Below, one piece after another: positions 36,931 to 49,353 of a stretch of 64,000 nt of DNA. Both the position numbers and the translations under genes were made by a program. The stretch comes from Paracentrotus lividus (lineage: Eukaryota > Echinodermata > Echinoidea > Camarodonta > Echinidae): contig CALNVZ010003434.1 of NCBI GenBank assembly GCA_940671915.1, positions 43,699,330-43,763,329 on the forward strand, read 5' to 3'. Positions within the stretch are counted from its first letter, which is position 1, and each line of letters starts with the position of its first letter. The notes beneath the pieces are model-generated. The model worked only from the letters and a program-made list of their open reading frames with translations. It made no database searches and was not told the origin of the DNA.

Positions 36931-38335
36931 GCGCGTATGTACAGGGCTGTATGGTACTCTGTAAGGTACTACTGTATGGTACTGCTGTATGGTACTGCCT
37001 GTGTACTGATGTGTGGTTACTGCTGTATGGTACTGCTGTAATGGTAATGCTGTTATGGTGCTTGCTCTCATGTACTGTGTATGGTACCGCTACTGCCAAA
37101 AACCACACAGGCAATACCATTACTAAGTGGTATTTGTGCCAAAAAAACCACACACGCAATACCATATCATATGGTACTTTTGTGCCAAAAAACCGCAACG
37201 AAACTACCATACATTTATGGTATTTGTGCCAAAAAACAAACTGCCATACAATACAATCCATTATGGTATTTCTGCCAAAAAAAACCATTAACAGACAGAA
37301 ACCATTTACATATTGGTAATTTGTTAGCCATAAAACAATCCATAACCAAGGGCAAATACCCATAACATATGGTATTTGTGCAAAAAAAACCCATGACAAA
37401 GCAATCTCCACTCATAACATATGGTATTGCTGCCAAAAAACATTACAGAACCATACCAATACCATTACGATTGGTTATTTTGTCCCAAAAATAAAAACAT
37501 GTTACAGTCAATACCATAGATATGGATTGTCTGCCAAAAAAAAAAACCATTACGAGCACATACCACTACATATCGGTAATTTGTCCAAAAAAAAAACACC
37601 ATTAACAGCAATACGCAATTACATATGGTATTTGTGTCAAAAAAAATACACTACAGCAATACCTACATATATGGTATTGTGTCCAAAAAACCATACGGGA
37701 AATACCATACATTATGGTATTTCTGCCCAAAAACCATCACAGCAATACCATACATTAGGTATTTTCTGCAAAAAAAAAAAACAAAAAAATACCATACATC
37801 ACTGGTATTGTGCCAAAAAAAAACTCATACAGCAATACTCATGCACATATGGTTGTTTTGCACAAAAAACATCTACAGACTAATTACCATTACAATGGTA
37901 TTTGCTGCCAAAAAAACCATTACAGCAATACCTAATACATATGGTATTTGTGCCCAAAAAACCATAAAAGCAATACCATACCTATGGTATTTGGTGTAAT
38001 AAAGACATACAGCCATACCATAACATTATGGTATTTTGTGCCAAAAAAACCATTATACATGGAAATACCGATTACATATGGTATTGTTGCCAAAAAAACC
38101 ATACGGCATATACCATCTATACATATGGTATTTGTGCAAAATACCACAGCACTGCTGTATGTATTCTTATGGTACCCTTTTCCTGTGTGTATTTCCTATG
38201 GGTACTTCTATGATATTTATTGCCACCATAGAAATTACCATAGGAATACTCAGGGACATTAAGAAATAGCATATGAAATTACCACAGGACATTCAGAAAT
38301 CACATAGGAATACCCACAGGACATTTTTGTGTAAG
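36895..38335 (+). repeat. Right arm satellite of the foldback element
   Basis: The inner part (36900-37085) is built of GCTGTATGGTACT units. The outer part has about 20 units of ACCATACATATGGTATTTGT + GCCAAAAAAACC. Each outer unit contains its own palindrome (ACCATA..TATGGT). It is twice as long as the left arm, so the arms are unequal. Confidence 0.9.
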
Positions 38336-38344
38336 GGTACCTTT

Positions 38345-40515
38345 AAACGCTGCCCCTTGATTATGATAAACATTGGTGATTAATATAAAATCGAAGAAAA
38401 ATATAGAGCACAACTACAAATGCATTATTCAAATATTGTGTCTACCGAAAGAAAATAATTGATGCCATTTATTTTCCGCGTATAAAGAGTTTTTACTTCA
38501 TTGTACTTTAGCTTTGTTATGACATGCAGTGATAGTGTAGTATCAATCTTAATATTCTATGGTACAGTGTATGACGATATAAAAAAGGGGTGCAATTAAG
38601 AATGTTGCAGAAATAATACATGAAAAGAAAAAGATGACAGTTCTAGTTTCAAACGACCACTCTATTGTCTACAAAAAGGCGAGTTTCATTGTTTGTTTTT
38701 GTTTTTTGTGCATGTGCTTGTTTTATACAAGAGTTTTGGCAGGGAATTACTTGAAAATAGTGGGTGCTTAATTCATAATTTATTACAAAACGGAGACTAT
38801 TTCCACATCTCCCCCCCCCTCTCTCTTCTTTCTCTCGTTCTTTCTCTTCTTCTCCTCTCATTCTCGTTCTCCTCGTTCCTTTCTCCCTTCTCTTCGATTT
38901 TCTTATCTCCTCTTACATGTATCATTTTGCCTGATTCATAGGCGCTGTAATTTTTTTCTTTTCTCGCTCCTTTCTCCAACTCGGGGCCATAATAAGCTTC
39001 ATAAAAAAAAAATAGAAACGTATATCTAGGCCTATATTCCAGCATTTATCTTGAACATTTCGAGTTGGAGACTAATATTTCACATATCAATTTTAACTTT
39101 GCAGCGAAAGAGGTAATAAAGCCTTAAAATTTGGACATTAACCCCCTGTCCATCAATTCTTTTGGAGAAGGGGGGGGGGTGACCCTGTGATCTACTTCCA
39201 AAATTAACGAATATCAAAATGAAATGTTTAAGTTTTAAACAATACTCACTGAACAAGAAAACGAAAATAAACGAATTGTGAGAATTTCATTTCTCCAGAC
39301 CTCACAGTATTACCCCGGGACCGCACGGGTTAGCATGCCGCTCGACAGTGATGGATAATATCGTGTAAATTGATATTTTCTTCTTTCTTGATAGATCTGT
39401 GTTTCTACCTGTTCCTCCGCGCCTAAGTGGAGCCCCGCGTATGACAGGGTGCTATGTGATGCCGTCCTCCCCTGAGACCGGCGGCCCAGGAGTACCCTGA
39501 CAATCACCAGCCATCCATTTCTTGGTCCCACATATATATTTTCCTGTCTTTATCTCCAAAATGTCCCCTTGATGAATTTCGAAACCGGGGAATTCTGACC
39601 CAAATTGATGGAGAAAGGTGAAATACAAGGCAGACAAGAGGGACCTGTTTTCGGGTAATACTTGATACATATCTGAGAGTAATTGTAGCGAATGAATATG
39701 GAGATTTAATGAATGTCTCTTGGCCGCGCGTGGATATGATCACAGTGATCAAAGCTATGAATTTAATACACCGACTCAGTTGGTCCTGAGCTGGTACGAC
39801 ATTGATAAATGACTCAAAACCATTTAATACCCTCTCATATGGTTGTCCTCAATCTAACTTGATGACATTTTATGCCCCCTTTATCCTTACGGTTCTCCTT
39901 TTTGGTAGACCCTCCCATTTCTCGTTTATCCATCTCCTATGATTTGATAATAAATCCATTTTCTGTTTCTATTTAGTTGAAATTCTAGTTTTGTACGAAC
40001 TTACAATCTGATCCATTCATACTTAATCTCCTTATGGTTCTAATATTCTCCGCTGTAATCAAGATTCGATATAAGAGTTTTTATTTTCAGCGCAGATTAA
40101 TGTAGACCATAAACAATATTAAAACTGATATGATTTCTAACTTTTCTTCTAAAATTAGATAAGCACAATAATTGGTTTATAATGTCCAGCCCACTACAAA
40201 CGGCAATCCTACAAAATGGCAATCCTAATAAAAATACTGAACTTGTATGTTGTAGACCCCTTTGAAAGAGAGTTAGTAGTTATCCAAACAACTCTTTATA
40301 CGTTGTAGTTCTCTTTATAAAATAACACTATTATTGTGATTATGTTGGAATATACGCCTTTATTTCACTTAAAAAGAAAAAAATACTTTGTCCCTTACCA
40401 TGCATTGTGTTGCAGAATAAGGAAAGGATTGTATGGTTAGCAAATGAGTCTAGACTGAAGAAAGGGGAAAATATAATATAGAGAGAGATTTTCATTTGAA
40501 GGGAGAAACAAGAGA
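38345..40515. other. Non-coding stretch with a GC-rich patch
   Basis: Contains a CT-rich tract (38812-38920), a run of nine G near 39170 and a GC-rich patch at 39300-39540 with several GT/AG dinucleotides but no recognisable protein. Nothing else is supported. Confidence 0.45.
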
Positions 40516-40520
40516 TTATA

Positions 40521-40969
40521 CAGTCTGTGTCAAAACAAAAAAATGGTACAGTCGAAAAAAAAATTATTTAGGTGTGAAATATTTCCAGATAATGTGTGTA
40601 TGTGGTACCAAAATAGAGCCAAAAGATGTTCCTTGCTGATGCGCTATGTTCTGTATAATTTGCTTTCGTAAAACAAAAGTTATGCTAAATTTTGTGCGAC
40701 GAGGAACAAATCGAAATTGAGCACTTCATGGCCATTATGCGAAACCTATACACAAAGGCATGGGACGCCGTGCGAAAAATGGATTTTTCTTTATTGTAGA
40801 AAACTAGTCATATTTCAAAAATTACAACACCAAATGTGATGAAAAGAAATTGCAGTAGAAAGTCTGATCTTCCTGCTTTATGAAAATGCCAAACAATTGC
40901 AGGCTGTGATTAAACTTCATACTATTAAAAAATGTTTTCCACTTGTACCATTTTATTTGACACAGACTG
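40521..40969. mobile_element. Tc1/mariner-like MITE, copy B (449 bp)
   Basis: TA-flanked. Left end CAGTCTGTGTCAAAACAAAA + AAATGGTACAGT; right end TGTACCATTTTATTTGACAC + AGACTG. Same orientation and internal order as the copy at 24335. Its ends agree better with each other than those of copy A do. Confidence 0.87.
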
Positions 40970-41517
40970 TATAGACCTACCTGTAGATTAAGATAATAAT
41001 ATGAAATACAATAAAGAATAAATTTTATTAATATCACATCTGAACCTATACTCGCCTGTGAATCACTTGATTGATGAGCGCCCTCTTTTCTTTGCTGTAA
41101 CCTTTCACGCCGAGCTGGTCACTCGGGAAATTTCTATGATTTGATAGCGTTGCGTTCAGATCATCTAGAGATGAAGCAATAATTGAGAAATGATTGTCTA
41201 TGGAGATTGGTGTGCGTCAACATTGCATCGCACTGATGAATTGGTTCTTTTTTTCCCTGTTGTTTCATGAGCTGTGGCAATTGCTTGGTCTTTATTCGAC
41301 ACTCAAAGATAATGATAAGACGCGGAGAACTATAAGTTCAAAATTGTACAGCCTTTGTATAGTTATCAAATTTATTTTTTGTTGTTGAATATTTATATTT
41401 GGACCCCCAGAAACTAAATGTTTAATACACACTCCACCTGACCCTATTTCCTCTCCTCTTGCTTCTGATCGCTCCCCTTCCACCTCCCTTCCACTCTTTT
41501 AAAACCCTCTTACAACT

Positions 41518-42245
41518 GGTTCGATCTCAGCTCGTATGAGGTTGGCTGTGGGGGATTCGGTGATGACCCCGTCCTCCCCCCCCCTCCTCATCTCTCTCTC
41601 TCCTCTTCTCTCTCTCTCTCTCCGCTCTCTCTCTCTCTCTCATCTCCTCTCTCTCTCTCTCATTGTCTCTCTCTCTGTCTCTCCCTGCTCTCTCCCTCTC
41701 TGCCCTACCCTCTTTCCACCCCTCATGCACCAGGTCGATCTCTGATCATGCAGCTCGTGGAAGGCTGGCTTGGTGACTATCAGTGATGACCCCTCCCCTC
41801 TCTCTCTCACCAGTTCCCCCTCTCCCCTCGCCTAACCCTTCCCCTCTTCCATCCACCCTCATGCACGGGTCGATACTCGTCGACCATGCAGCTCGTGGAA
41901 GGCTGGCTGGTGACTCGTTGATGACCCCCCCCGCCCCTCCCTTCTCTCCTCTCTCTCTCTCTCTCTCCCCTTTCCCTCTTTCTTCCTAACCCTTCCCCGC
42001 CCCTCATTCCACCCTCCCTCATGCACTGGGTCGATCTCCACTATGCAGCTCGTACAATGTCGGCTGGAGGATTCCGTTATTACCTCCCTCCTTCTCTCTC
42101 CCCTCCTCCCTCTTCCTCCCTCTTCTCTTCACCCTCGCTCTTCTCATCCTCCTTCCCCTTCTTCCACCCTCTCCTCATGCAGCCGGGTCGATCTCCGACC
42201 GCATGCAGCTCGTGAAGGCTGGCTGGTGGACTGCGTGATGACTTT
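41518..42245 (+). repeat. Satellite, about 140-160 bp unit, five copies
   Basis: Each copy has GGGTCGATCTC, then ATGCAGCTCGTGGAAGGCTG + GCTGGTGACTCGGTGATGAC and a long CT-rich spacer ending CCCTCATGCAC. Copies lie near 41518, 41731, 41870, 42028 and 42185. The first is most diverged and the last ends in unique DNA. Overlapping Arg/Glu- and Leu/Ser-rich ORFs are translations of the spacer. Confidence 0.88.
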
Positions 42246-42822
42246 CCCACCTGTTTCATATGACGACAGACTGGATAAGCCACCTTCGGGCCAGACATTC
42301 GACAACCTTCTACTCCCAACTATAAAGGAAAATGTTGGGTTTAATAATGACGAAAATAAATAAGCAAAAATCTGTAATAAATGAAAATTGTGCATAAGAA
42401 TAATCAAATTATTGTAATGATACTTATGCAACATTCCAGAAAATAAAAAGAAGAGAAAAGAAGAAAAAATTAACAAAATTAGGTGGAATCAAACACCGTG
42501 CTCAAGTTTCCATATAATATGTTTTAACATACAAAAGACATTGCAAAAAGTTTTCCAGCAGTTACCAAATTTTTTTTACAATAGGTAAAAAGCACTTTAC
42601 TAACATTTACAATGTGTTTTTTTTTCCACGCCCTTCCCCATTCCACAATCTAGAAAAGCGACAAATTATCATATGTTTTTCTTCTATAGAGGGGAGGGGT
42701 ATCCATTCATCTACTGTTGCAGATTCTTATTCATTTTATCCTTTTTGTGTTGTATTTTTTGCTTTGGTGATCATTTTCTTGGTTGTCTTTACGTCGGGGT
42801 GATTTGAAGGGGAGGGGGGGGA

Positions 42823-42885
42823 TCCGCGATTTCACAACAGTCCAGGCAGGGGCGTCGAATGGAACGGGGGGGGGGGGGAGTTGGT
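42823..42885. repeat. G-rich tracts
   Basis: Two G runs flank GATCCGCGATTTCACAACAG, possibly a decayed piece of the GGATCC-ended MITE family. G-quadruplex potential. Confidence 0.5.
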
Positions 42886-43235
42886 TGGTCATGTAAGTCG
42901 AGCTGGTAAGGGCGTAATTTTCCCAGTGTTTTAATTTTTACTTGAAATTAATCGTTTATCAAAATTGACAAAGTGCAAATTAGGGTTTACTTGTACTTTT
43001 TCTTCTCCACCCCATTTCCTCTCTCCTCTCTTTCTCTTTTGTTTTAAAGCTGGGATGCATATTGTAGAATGGTATTCTGGTGGGACCATGTAATCGCCAG
43101 TGTCAAGCCTAATGCAAACAAAATTTAGGGCTCCTTTGAGCCAAATCACCGACTCGGCTATCGAAAGGCGCGAAAAAAGATGCGCGTGCTTTTCACTTTC
43201 CAAGCAGACGACAGACGCTCGAATGAACCCTACAA

Positions 43236-43246
43236 ATGAGAGAGAA

Positions 43247-43305
<59 letters not shown>

Positions 43306-43372
43306 ATAGAGAGAGAGAGAGAGAGGGGGGGGGGAGAAGAGAGAGAGAGATAGAGAGAGAAGGGTGGGGGGG
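43236..43372. repeat. (GA)n polypurine tract
   Basis: About 135 bases of GAGAGA interrupted by G runs. Confidence 0.95.
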
Positions 43373-43996
43373 GAGAAGGGGATGTTAAAAAAAGCAAGTA
43401 AAAGGGGCCGTTACGTCATTTATATGCATATCATATTAGATGTGACTTCTTCCTACATCATTTTGAATATGGCCCTTTCCCTCCCCCTCTTTTTTTCAGC
43501 ACTTGGTATTTTTTTTTTAATTTACCAGGTTTGATATAAAATTTAAAAATGTCAATTTAGGTCAAAGAACAAATAAAATACAAATTTGTAAGAGCACGCC
43601 ATTATTCTTAATGACTGTTTTTTAATCTATCATTCCCTTATTGTGTGTTTTGTTTTGTTTGTCTAATTCTGAGTTAGCTTTTCATCTTTAGATAATGTGC
43701 AACATCTTGTGCTCTCTTTTTTTTTAATTCATGAAGTTATTGCGAAGTTCAAAAGAGACATTGCTCAATGCCTGTACGACTGAAAAAAAAAAGTTTGATG
43801 ACGTACCACGAAGCTTTCATTATGAGATCTCGGCCCTTGCTAACAATAACAACACTTCAATGTGATGCCGAATAGCGACATGGACTTTGAAAGTGCACCA
43901 GTACTTTTCAGCTTCCACAAAATAATTGAATTCCGTTTTCTCCACTTCTCAGTTTCAACTCGATAGTGTCATCTAACTGCCGTACTTGCGGATCCT

Positions 43997-44018
43997 GGGG
44001 GGGGGGGGGGGGGGGGGG
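43997..44018 (+). repeat. Poly-G run, 22 bases
   Basis: Homopolymer of 22 G preceded by CGGATCCT, the same junction as in the GGATCC-ended MITEs. Its length may be a sequencing artefact. Confidence 0.85.
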
Positions 44019-44414
44019 TAAGTAATCCATTTACACTGAATCCTAGAAGTTTTAAAAATTAACAAAGAAGCAAATAAACAATAGAATAATGGTGAATATA
44101 ATGCATGGCTCTGTTAAGAAATTGAATGTATTTCTTTCTCAAACACCCCTCCCAGAAAAAAAAAAAAAAAGGAAAATAAAAATGAAACATAGGTCGACAT
44201 GTACTTTGCCTGTTATATGTAGTTAAAAAGTGAATTGTACTCTTGAAATTATTATCAATGCGCAAACATTATATATAATTCAGCAAGAGATGGCGATATT
44301 TACCCAAATATCACATGTGACTGCGCAAATGCTTCCCCAACTTTTTTAAATTGCAAAGTGTATGAACCATTTTTTCTCTCCCATAAAACTCTTTATATCT
44401 ATATCTCTCCTTCA

Positions 44415-46490
44415 TTTCTATTTCTCTTCCTCTCTCTCTCTCTTACTCCCCCCTTTTCAATTTTCTTTCTCCCTGACTAGCCTACCCTCCTTCACTCGCC
44501 ATTCCTCTTTCTCTTCCAATATCCACCCCCCCCTCTCTCTCTCTTACCCCATATCTCTCCTCCCCCACTTACAACTTCCTCTATCTCTCTCTTTACCCAT
44601 TATCTCTCCTCCCCCACTTACACCTCTCTCTCCACTCTCTCTCTCTCTTTACCCCATATCTCTCCTCCCCCACTTACACTCTCTTATCTCTTACCCATAT
44701 CTCTCCTCCCCCACTTACACCTCTCTCTCTCTATCTCTCTCTCTTTACCCCAATTCTCCTCCCCATTACACCTCTCTCTCTATCTTCTCTCTCTCTTACC
44801 CATATCTCTCCTCCCCCACTTCACCTCATCTCTCTATCTCTCTCTCTCTTACCCCATATCTCTCCTCCCCCCACGTACACTCTCTCTCTCTTACTCCTCA
44901 TATCTTCCTCCCCCACTTACAACTCTCTCTCTCTATCTCTCTCTCTCTTACCCCATAATCTCTCCTCCCCCACTTACACTCTCTCTCTCTATCTCTCTCT
45001 CTCATTACCCCATATCTTCTCCTCCCACTTACACCTCTCTCTCTACTCTCTTACCCATATCTCTCCTCCCCCATCTAACTCCTCTCTCTATCTTCTCTCT
45101 CTCTTACCCCATATCTCTCTCCCCCACTTACACCTCTCTCTCTATCTCTTACCCATATCTCCTCCCCCACTTACACCTCTTCTCTCCTCTCTCTCTTCTT
45201 ACCCATATCTCTCTTCCCCACTTCACCTCTCTCTCTATCTCTCTCTCTCTTACCCATATCTCTCCTCCCCCACTTACACCTCTCTCTCTATCTCATCTCT
45301 CTCTTTACCCCATATCTCTCTTCCCCCACTTAAACCTCTCTCTCTATCTCCTCTCTCTCTTACCCCATATCTCTCTTCCCCACTTACACCTCTCTCTCTA
45401 TCTCTCTCTCTCTTCCCATATCTCTCCTCCCCACTTACCACCTCCTCTCTCTATCTCTCTCTCTCTTACTCCCATATCTCTCCTCCCCACTTACACCTCT
45501 CTCTTACTCTCTCTCTTCTTACCCATATCTCTCCTCCCCCACTTTACACCTCTCTCTCTCTCTCTCTTACCCCATATCTTCTCCTCCCCCACTTACACCT
45601 CTTCTCTTATCTCTCTCTTCTTACCCATATCTCTTCCCCACTTACACCTCTTCTCTCTATCTCTCTCTCTTACCCCATATCTCTCTCCCCACTTACACCT
45701 CTCTCTATCTCTCTCTCTCCTTACCCATATCTTCCTCCCCACTTACACCTCTCTCTCTCTATCTCTCTTCTCTTACCCCATATTTCTCCCCCACTTAATC
45801 TCTCTCTCTCTCTCTCTCCTCCCATATCTTCCTCCCCACTTTACACTCCATCTCCTCTCTCTTACCCATATCTCTCCTCCCCACTTACACCTCTCTCTCT
45901 ATCTCTCTCTCTCTCTTACCCCATATCTCTCTTCCCCCACTTACACCTCTCTTCTATCTCTCTCTCTCTTACCCCAAATCTCTCCTCCCCACTTACTCTC
46001 TCTCTCTCTTACCCCATATTCTTCTCCTCCCACCTTACACTCTCTCTCTCTATCCTCTCTCTCTTACCCCAATCTCTCCTCCCCCCTTACACCTCTCTCT
46101 TATCTCTCTCTCTCTCTTACCCATATCTCTTCTCCCCACTTACACCTCTCTCTCATCTCTCTTACCCCATAATCTCTTCCTCCCCCACCTTACACCTCTC
46201 TCTCTTTCTATCTCTCTCTCTCTCTTACCCCATTCTCTCTTCCCCCCCACTTAACCTCTCTCTCGTCTCTCTTACCCCATATCTCTCCTCCCCCACTTAC
46301 ATCTCTCTCTCTCTTTACCCCATATCTCTCCTCCCCCACTTACACTCTCTTCTCTCTAGCTCTCTCTCTCTTACCCCATATCTCTCCTCCCCCACTTACA
46401 CCTCTCTCTCTCTCTCTCTCTCTCTCTTACCCCATATCTCTCCTCCCCCACTTACACCTCTCTCTTTATCTCTCTCTTTCCAATCTTTTC
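44415..46490 (+). repeat. Pyrimidine-rich satellite, about 2 kb, unit about 60 bp
   Basis: The consensus unit is TTACCCCATATCTCTCCTCC + CCCACTTACACCTCTCTCTC + TATCTCTCTCTC. More than 30 copies are present and indels occur in most units. The 198-codon Ser/Leu/Pro-rich ORF at 44362-44958 arises from this array and changes frame along it. The strand is almost pure pyrimidine with regular TTAC.CATA interruptions. Confidence 0.93.
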
Positions 46491-47518
46491 TCCCTGACTT
46501 TTTTCTTTCCCCTAACCCATCTATGACTCTCCCTCTCCCCTCTCTCAATTTACTACATATCCACACAATGATTCGTTCAGTTTCCAATTTCAACACAAGA
46601 TGGCGATATTCTAAATTGTAGCTTGGGGTAAAAGAGTAACTCTTTGATTTTCGAGACCATACTACAGACGATTTTACATAAATATAAAAACATTTTATTG
46701 AAATGATGATGGTAATGGTCAACTTTTTTTCGATACATAATAAAAAAAAAAAAAATGAAATATACAATTCATTGCACTTGTGCACCTTAGATAAGCAAAT
46801 GTGAAAATTATCTCAAAATATAATTTTGATTTTTCTTTGCATAAAATATTGCATCAAAGATTTATTTTTTATATATTACACGATACAATTGTCAATAAAA
46901 TTCTAAATAGATTTTGATTTTTCCTTCTTTAAAATGTGAAGGCATAAAGGTTCCCCTAAGAATTCCTACAAATTCATATGGGGCACAATTAGTGGAAAAG
47001 AGTCATTAAAATAATGGCTAGAATTTTCAAAATCAAATAGAACGCTTTTGCGATTAAAATGAAATTACATCATTTATTAGTAGTTTGCTGTTCACAAAGC
47101 CAAACCTTCAGCCTAGAATTTTTGACATACACATTTCAAGCAGGATTTACAACCAGAGTGCTCACTTATTCTGGGCACATACCCTCTTCCCAGGTTTCCA
47201 CTCTTCTCGAAATTCACGAAATTTCAAGAAATTTTGGTATTTCAAAGGAAATTTTCAGGGAGTAAAATAATTTAAGGAAATTTCGGGAAATCTGAAAATC
47301 AAGATGTACACAATATCTGAGTGTAACAAAGTTGATTATTACACGTTTAGGTCTCTTTTTCGATACATTAAAACCATGTATTGATACTCTTCCAGATGTT
47401 TGCTTGTCGGCGTTCAATATTGTTAGCATAATGTATGTCCTATGTAGTCTACACTACCCGTATCAATGGAGAAAAGGAGTGCATTATTGTTACAATATTG
47501 CACTCCGCGAAGCCAGTA

Positions 47519-47690
47519 AAATGCTGCGTGCAACAGCTTATAACAATGGATACGCGGAGCAACAATTTACGTCATAATAGCACACCAGCTTTTAACAATG
47601 GATACGCGGAGCAACAATTTACATCATAATAGCACACAGCTTTATAACAATGGATACGCCGAGCAACAATTTACGTCATAATAGATTGAT
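47519..47690 (+). repeat. Three-copy tandem repeat, about 53-bp unit
   Basis: ACAATGGATACGCGGAGCAA + CAATTTACGTCATAATAGCA occurs three times (about 47543, 47596, 47648), joined by CACMCAGCTTTTAA. The ORF through it ends within the array. Confidence 0.9.
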
Positions 47691-47829
47691 CATTTTAATT
47701 TTGTGAGATTCTCGGATCAGGCAGATTTAATACAAATGAGTAAACCTCTTTCTTGTTTAAACTGGTAGCGGTGCTGTTGCCATGGAAAATGGTTTGTACG
47801 TATAATAATAATAATATTGGTTTTCTTTC

Positions 47830-47930
47830 GTGCAATATGAGATATATTCCATTCATCAGTATGAATATTGCACTCGTCTTCGACTCTTGCAATATTCATA
47901 CTGATGAATGGAATATATCTCATATTGCAC
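47830..47930. other. Perfect 43-bp palindrome
   Basis: Arms 47830-47872 and 47888-47930 are exact reverse complements (left arm starts GTGCAATATGAGATATATTC) around a 15-base loop. Perfect identity over 43 bp implies recent formation or homogenisation. It could be a young MITE or a foldback produced in assembly. Confidence 0.9.
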
Positions 47931-48364
47931 TCAAGTGCATCCAATATTATATAAATATTCTTGATATATATATATATATAACATTATTTGTCTCATTTCA
48001 AAGCTAAAAAATTTTTGGCTCGCGATTCGCGCTCGCATAAATGGTTTTGTCCCTATTTCAGGAGGTGCGCAGACAAAAGAAGTCTCACAATTCCTTGATT
48101 TTTGGCCAGTAGGCATACTTCAAGCTTGTGATACCATTGTCTGAAGTTTATCGTTAAAAAATTTAAAGATTCCAGGAAATACCACTGAATTCCGGGAAAT
48201 TTTGAGTCCAGTTTCATGATTTTTTTTTCCATGGAGTTGAAACACTGGCTTAAATATACTTGTACACAACTCTCTTGTAGGTGGTTATACCTCTGTTGTC
48301 ATCAGACAATTTTGTTTCACAACGTCAAGATGAAGACATGAAAAATGTCCAAATACTATATTCG

Positions 48365-48560
48365 CTGCTATTTTCGTGCAATTAATTTTTCGCTCTGCAT
48401 TTTAGTAAGCACGCAATTGAATGCACCCAATACATGCATAAAAAAAGCATGCTCATATTTATATTTGTGCGTTTTCTAAATTCGCGCCTGCCAATCTTCG
48501 CGCGAAATCCGTGAAAATTAATGTACCGCGAATATTTTCACGATTACAGTAATGCATCCA
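48365..48560. mobile_element. Decayed TTCGCG-type MITE
   Basis: TTTTCGTGCAATTAATTTTTCGC and the inverse-type segments CGCGCGAAATCCGTGAAAAT + TAATGTACCGCGAATATTTT end in CACGATTACAGTAATGCAT. Composition and end resemble a common family of TA-target MITEs. The opposite TIR was not clearly matched. Confidence 0.35.
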
Positions 48561-49268
48561 GCATTTGTGTACATAGCTTCATCACCTGACATTGGTATGC
48601 CACTGAAGTCTTTCTCACTCACGATGACGAAAAACTTAGTTTGAGGACATTATACCCGTTTAAGCTTTTAAAGTATCTAAACATCTGTTTCTTGACCCGG
48701 TCCAAACAGAGGTCACCCACGGTCACAGCAGGTGGCCACACGTGGTGGCAATATTGTTTACATTAAACGATCTGGATGTGTGTATATATACATTTTTATT
48801 TGTTTTTTTATTCTCTTACTTTCCTTATTCCAAGGTTGATTTTCTTCGTTCAAAATTGAAAACGAATTAATATTCGATTCCTGAATATAATATGCCTTTG
48901 AAAACTTGAAAAATATCAAATACAATCATGTCATTCTGAAGGGCCCACTACAGGCAGAGCTGCTCTTACGTAATATCACAGCTGGTGTTTATCATTTAAC
49001 CCCTCAACTCAATTTAACTCAATGCTCAGGCTAGCCTGCGGAGGTGAAAAGGTTGATAACACGGATTACCTGGCCATGTGGGGTTGATAGTGCTTGGAAA
49101 TGAATATCTTGGATCTTCAAAGAAGGTTTTTTGACACAGGGGTCTAATACCGCAGTTCAGCTATCGAAATGTGGTCATCTCTCAAACGAGGGCTTGACGT
49201 AATGCTTAAGCTTCCTGAAGATTCTGTCATATTGAATAGGTATATCTGTGTACTCCTTAGCCATTTAA

Positions 49269-49353
49269 CCTGTTGGAGACGAGCTGATTTGGCTATGACA
49301 CACGTTTCCCATAGACGTCAGCCCAAATATATTCGAGCTCAGTCCTCAACGGG
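49269..49353. mobile_element. Tiny piggyBac-type MITE
   Basis: TTAA at 49265-49268 and 49354-49357 flank inverted ends CCTGTTGGAGACGAGCT and AGCTCAGTCCTCAACGGG, with fewer than 50 bases between them. The TTAA duplications and palindromic structure indicate a minimal non-autonomous element. It lies about 100 bp beyond the 3' end of the minus-strand gene's coding region. Confidence 0.75.

Larger units (their letters stand above)
33150..38339. mobile_element. Foldback-type element with satellite arms, about 5.2 kb (TU-like)
   Basis: Both extremities carry the inverted sequence TACCCTTACA(CA)AAAAAT (left at 33150, right end at 38339). Inside each end is an array of short units. The left arm repeats GGTTTTTTGGCACAAATACC and the right arm repeats the inverse, GGTATTTGTGCCAAAAAACC. 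The roughly 3 kb between the arms lacks a transposase. Giant modular inverted repeats made of short tandem units are the hallmark of foldback elements, including the TU elements described from sea urchin. No target-site duplication is evident. Identity as a TU relative is inference. Confidence 0.8.

Noticed and set aside
36869-38269. Several 60-180 codon ORFs in the right foldback arm
   Set aside because: Same cause: tandem AT-rich units lacking stops. There is no conserved frame between units.
42144-42476. Arg/Glu-rich minus-strand ORFs around the 41.5-42.4 kb satellite
   Set aside because: They are read from the CT-rich spacers, and composition changes abruptly at the array edge.
44362-44958. 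198-codon Ser/Leu/Pro-rich ORF with a hydrophobic start
   Set aside because: It lies in the pyrimidine satellite. Composition is wholly set by CT repeats and the frame drifts from unit to unit.
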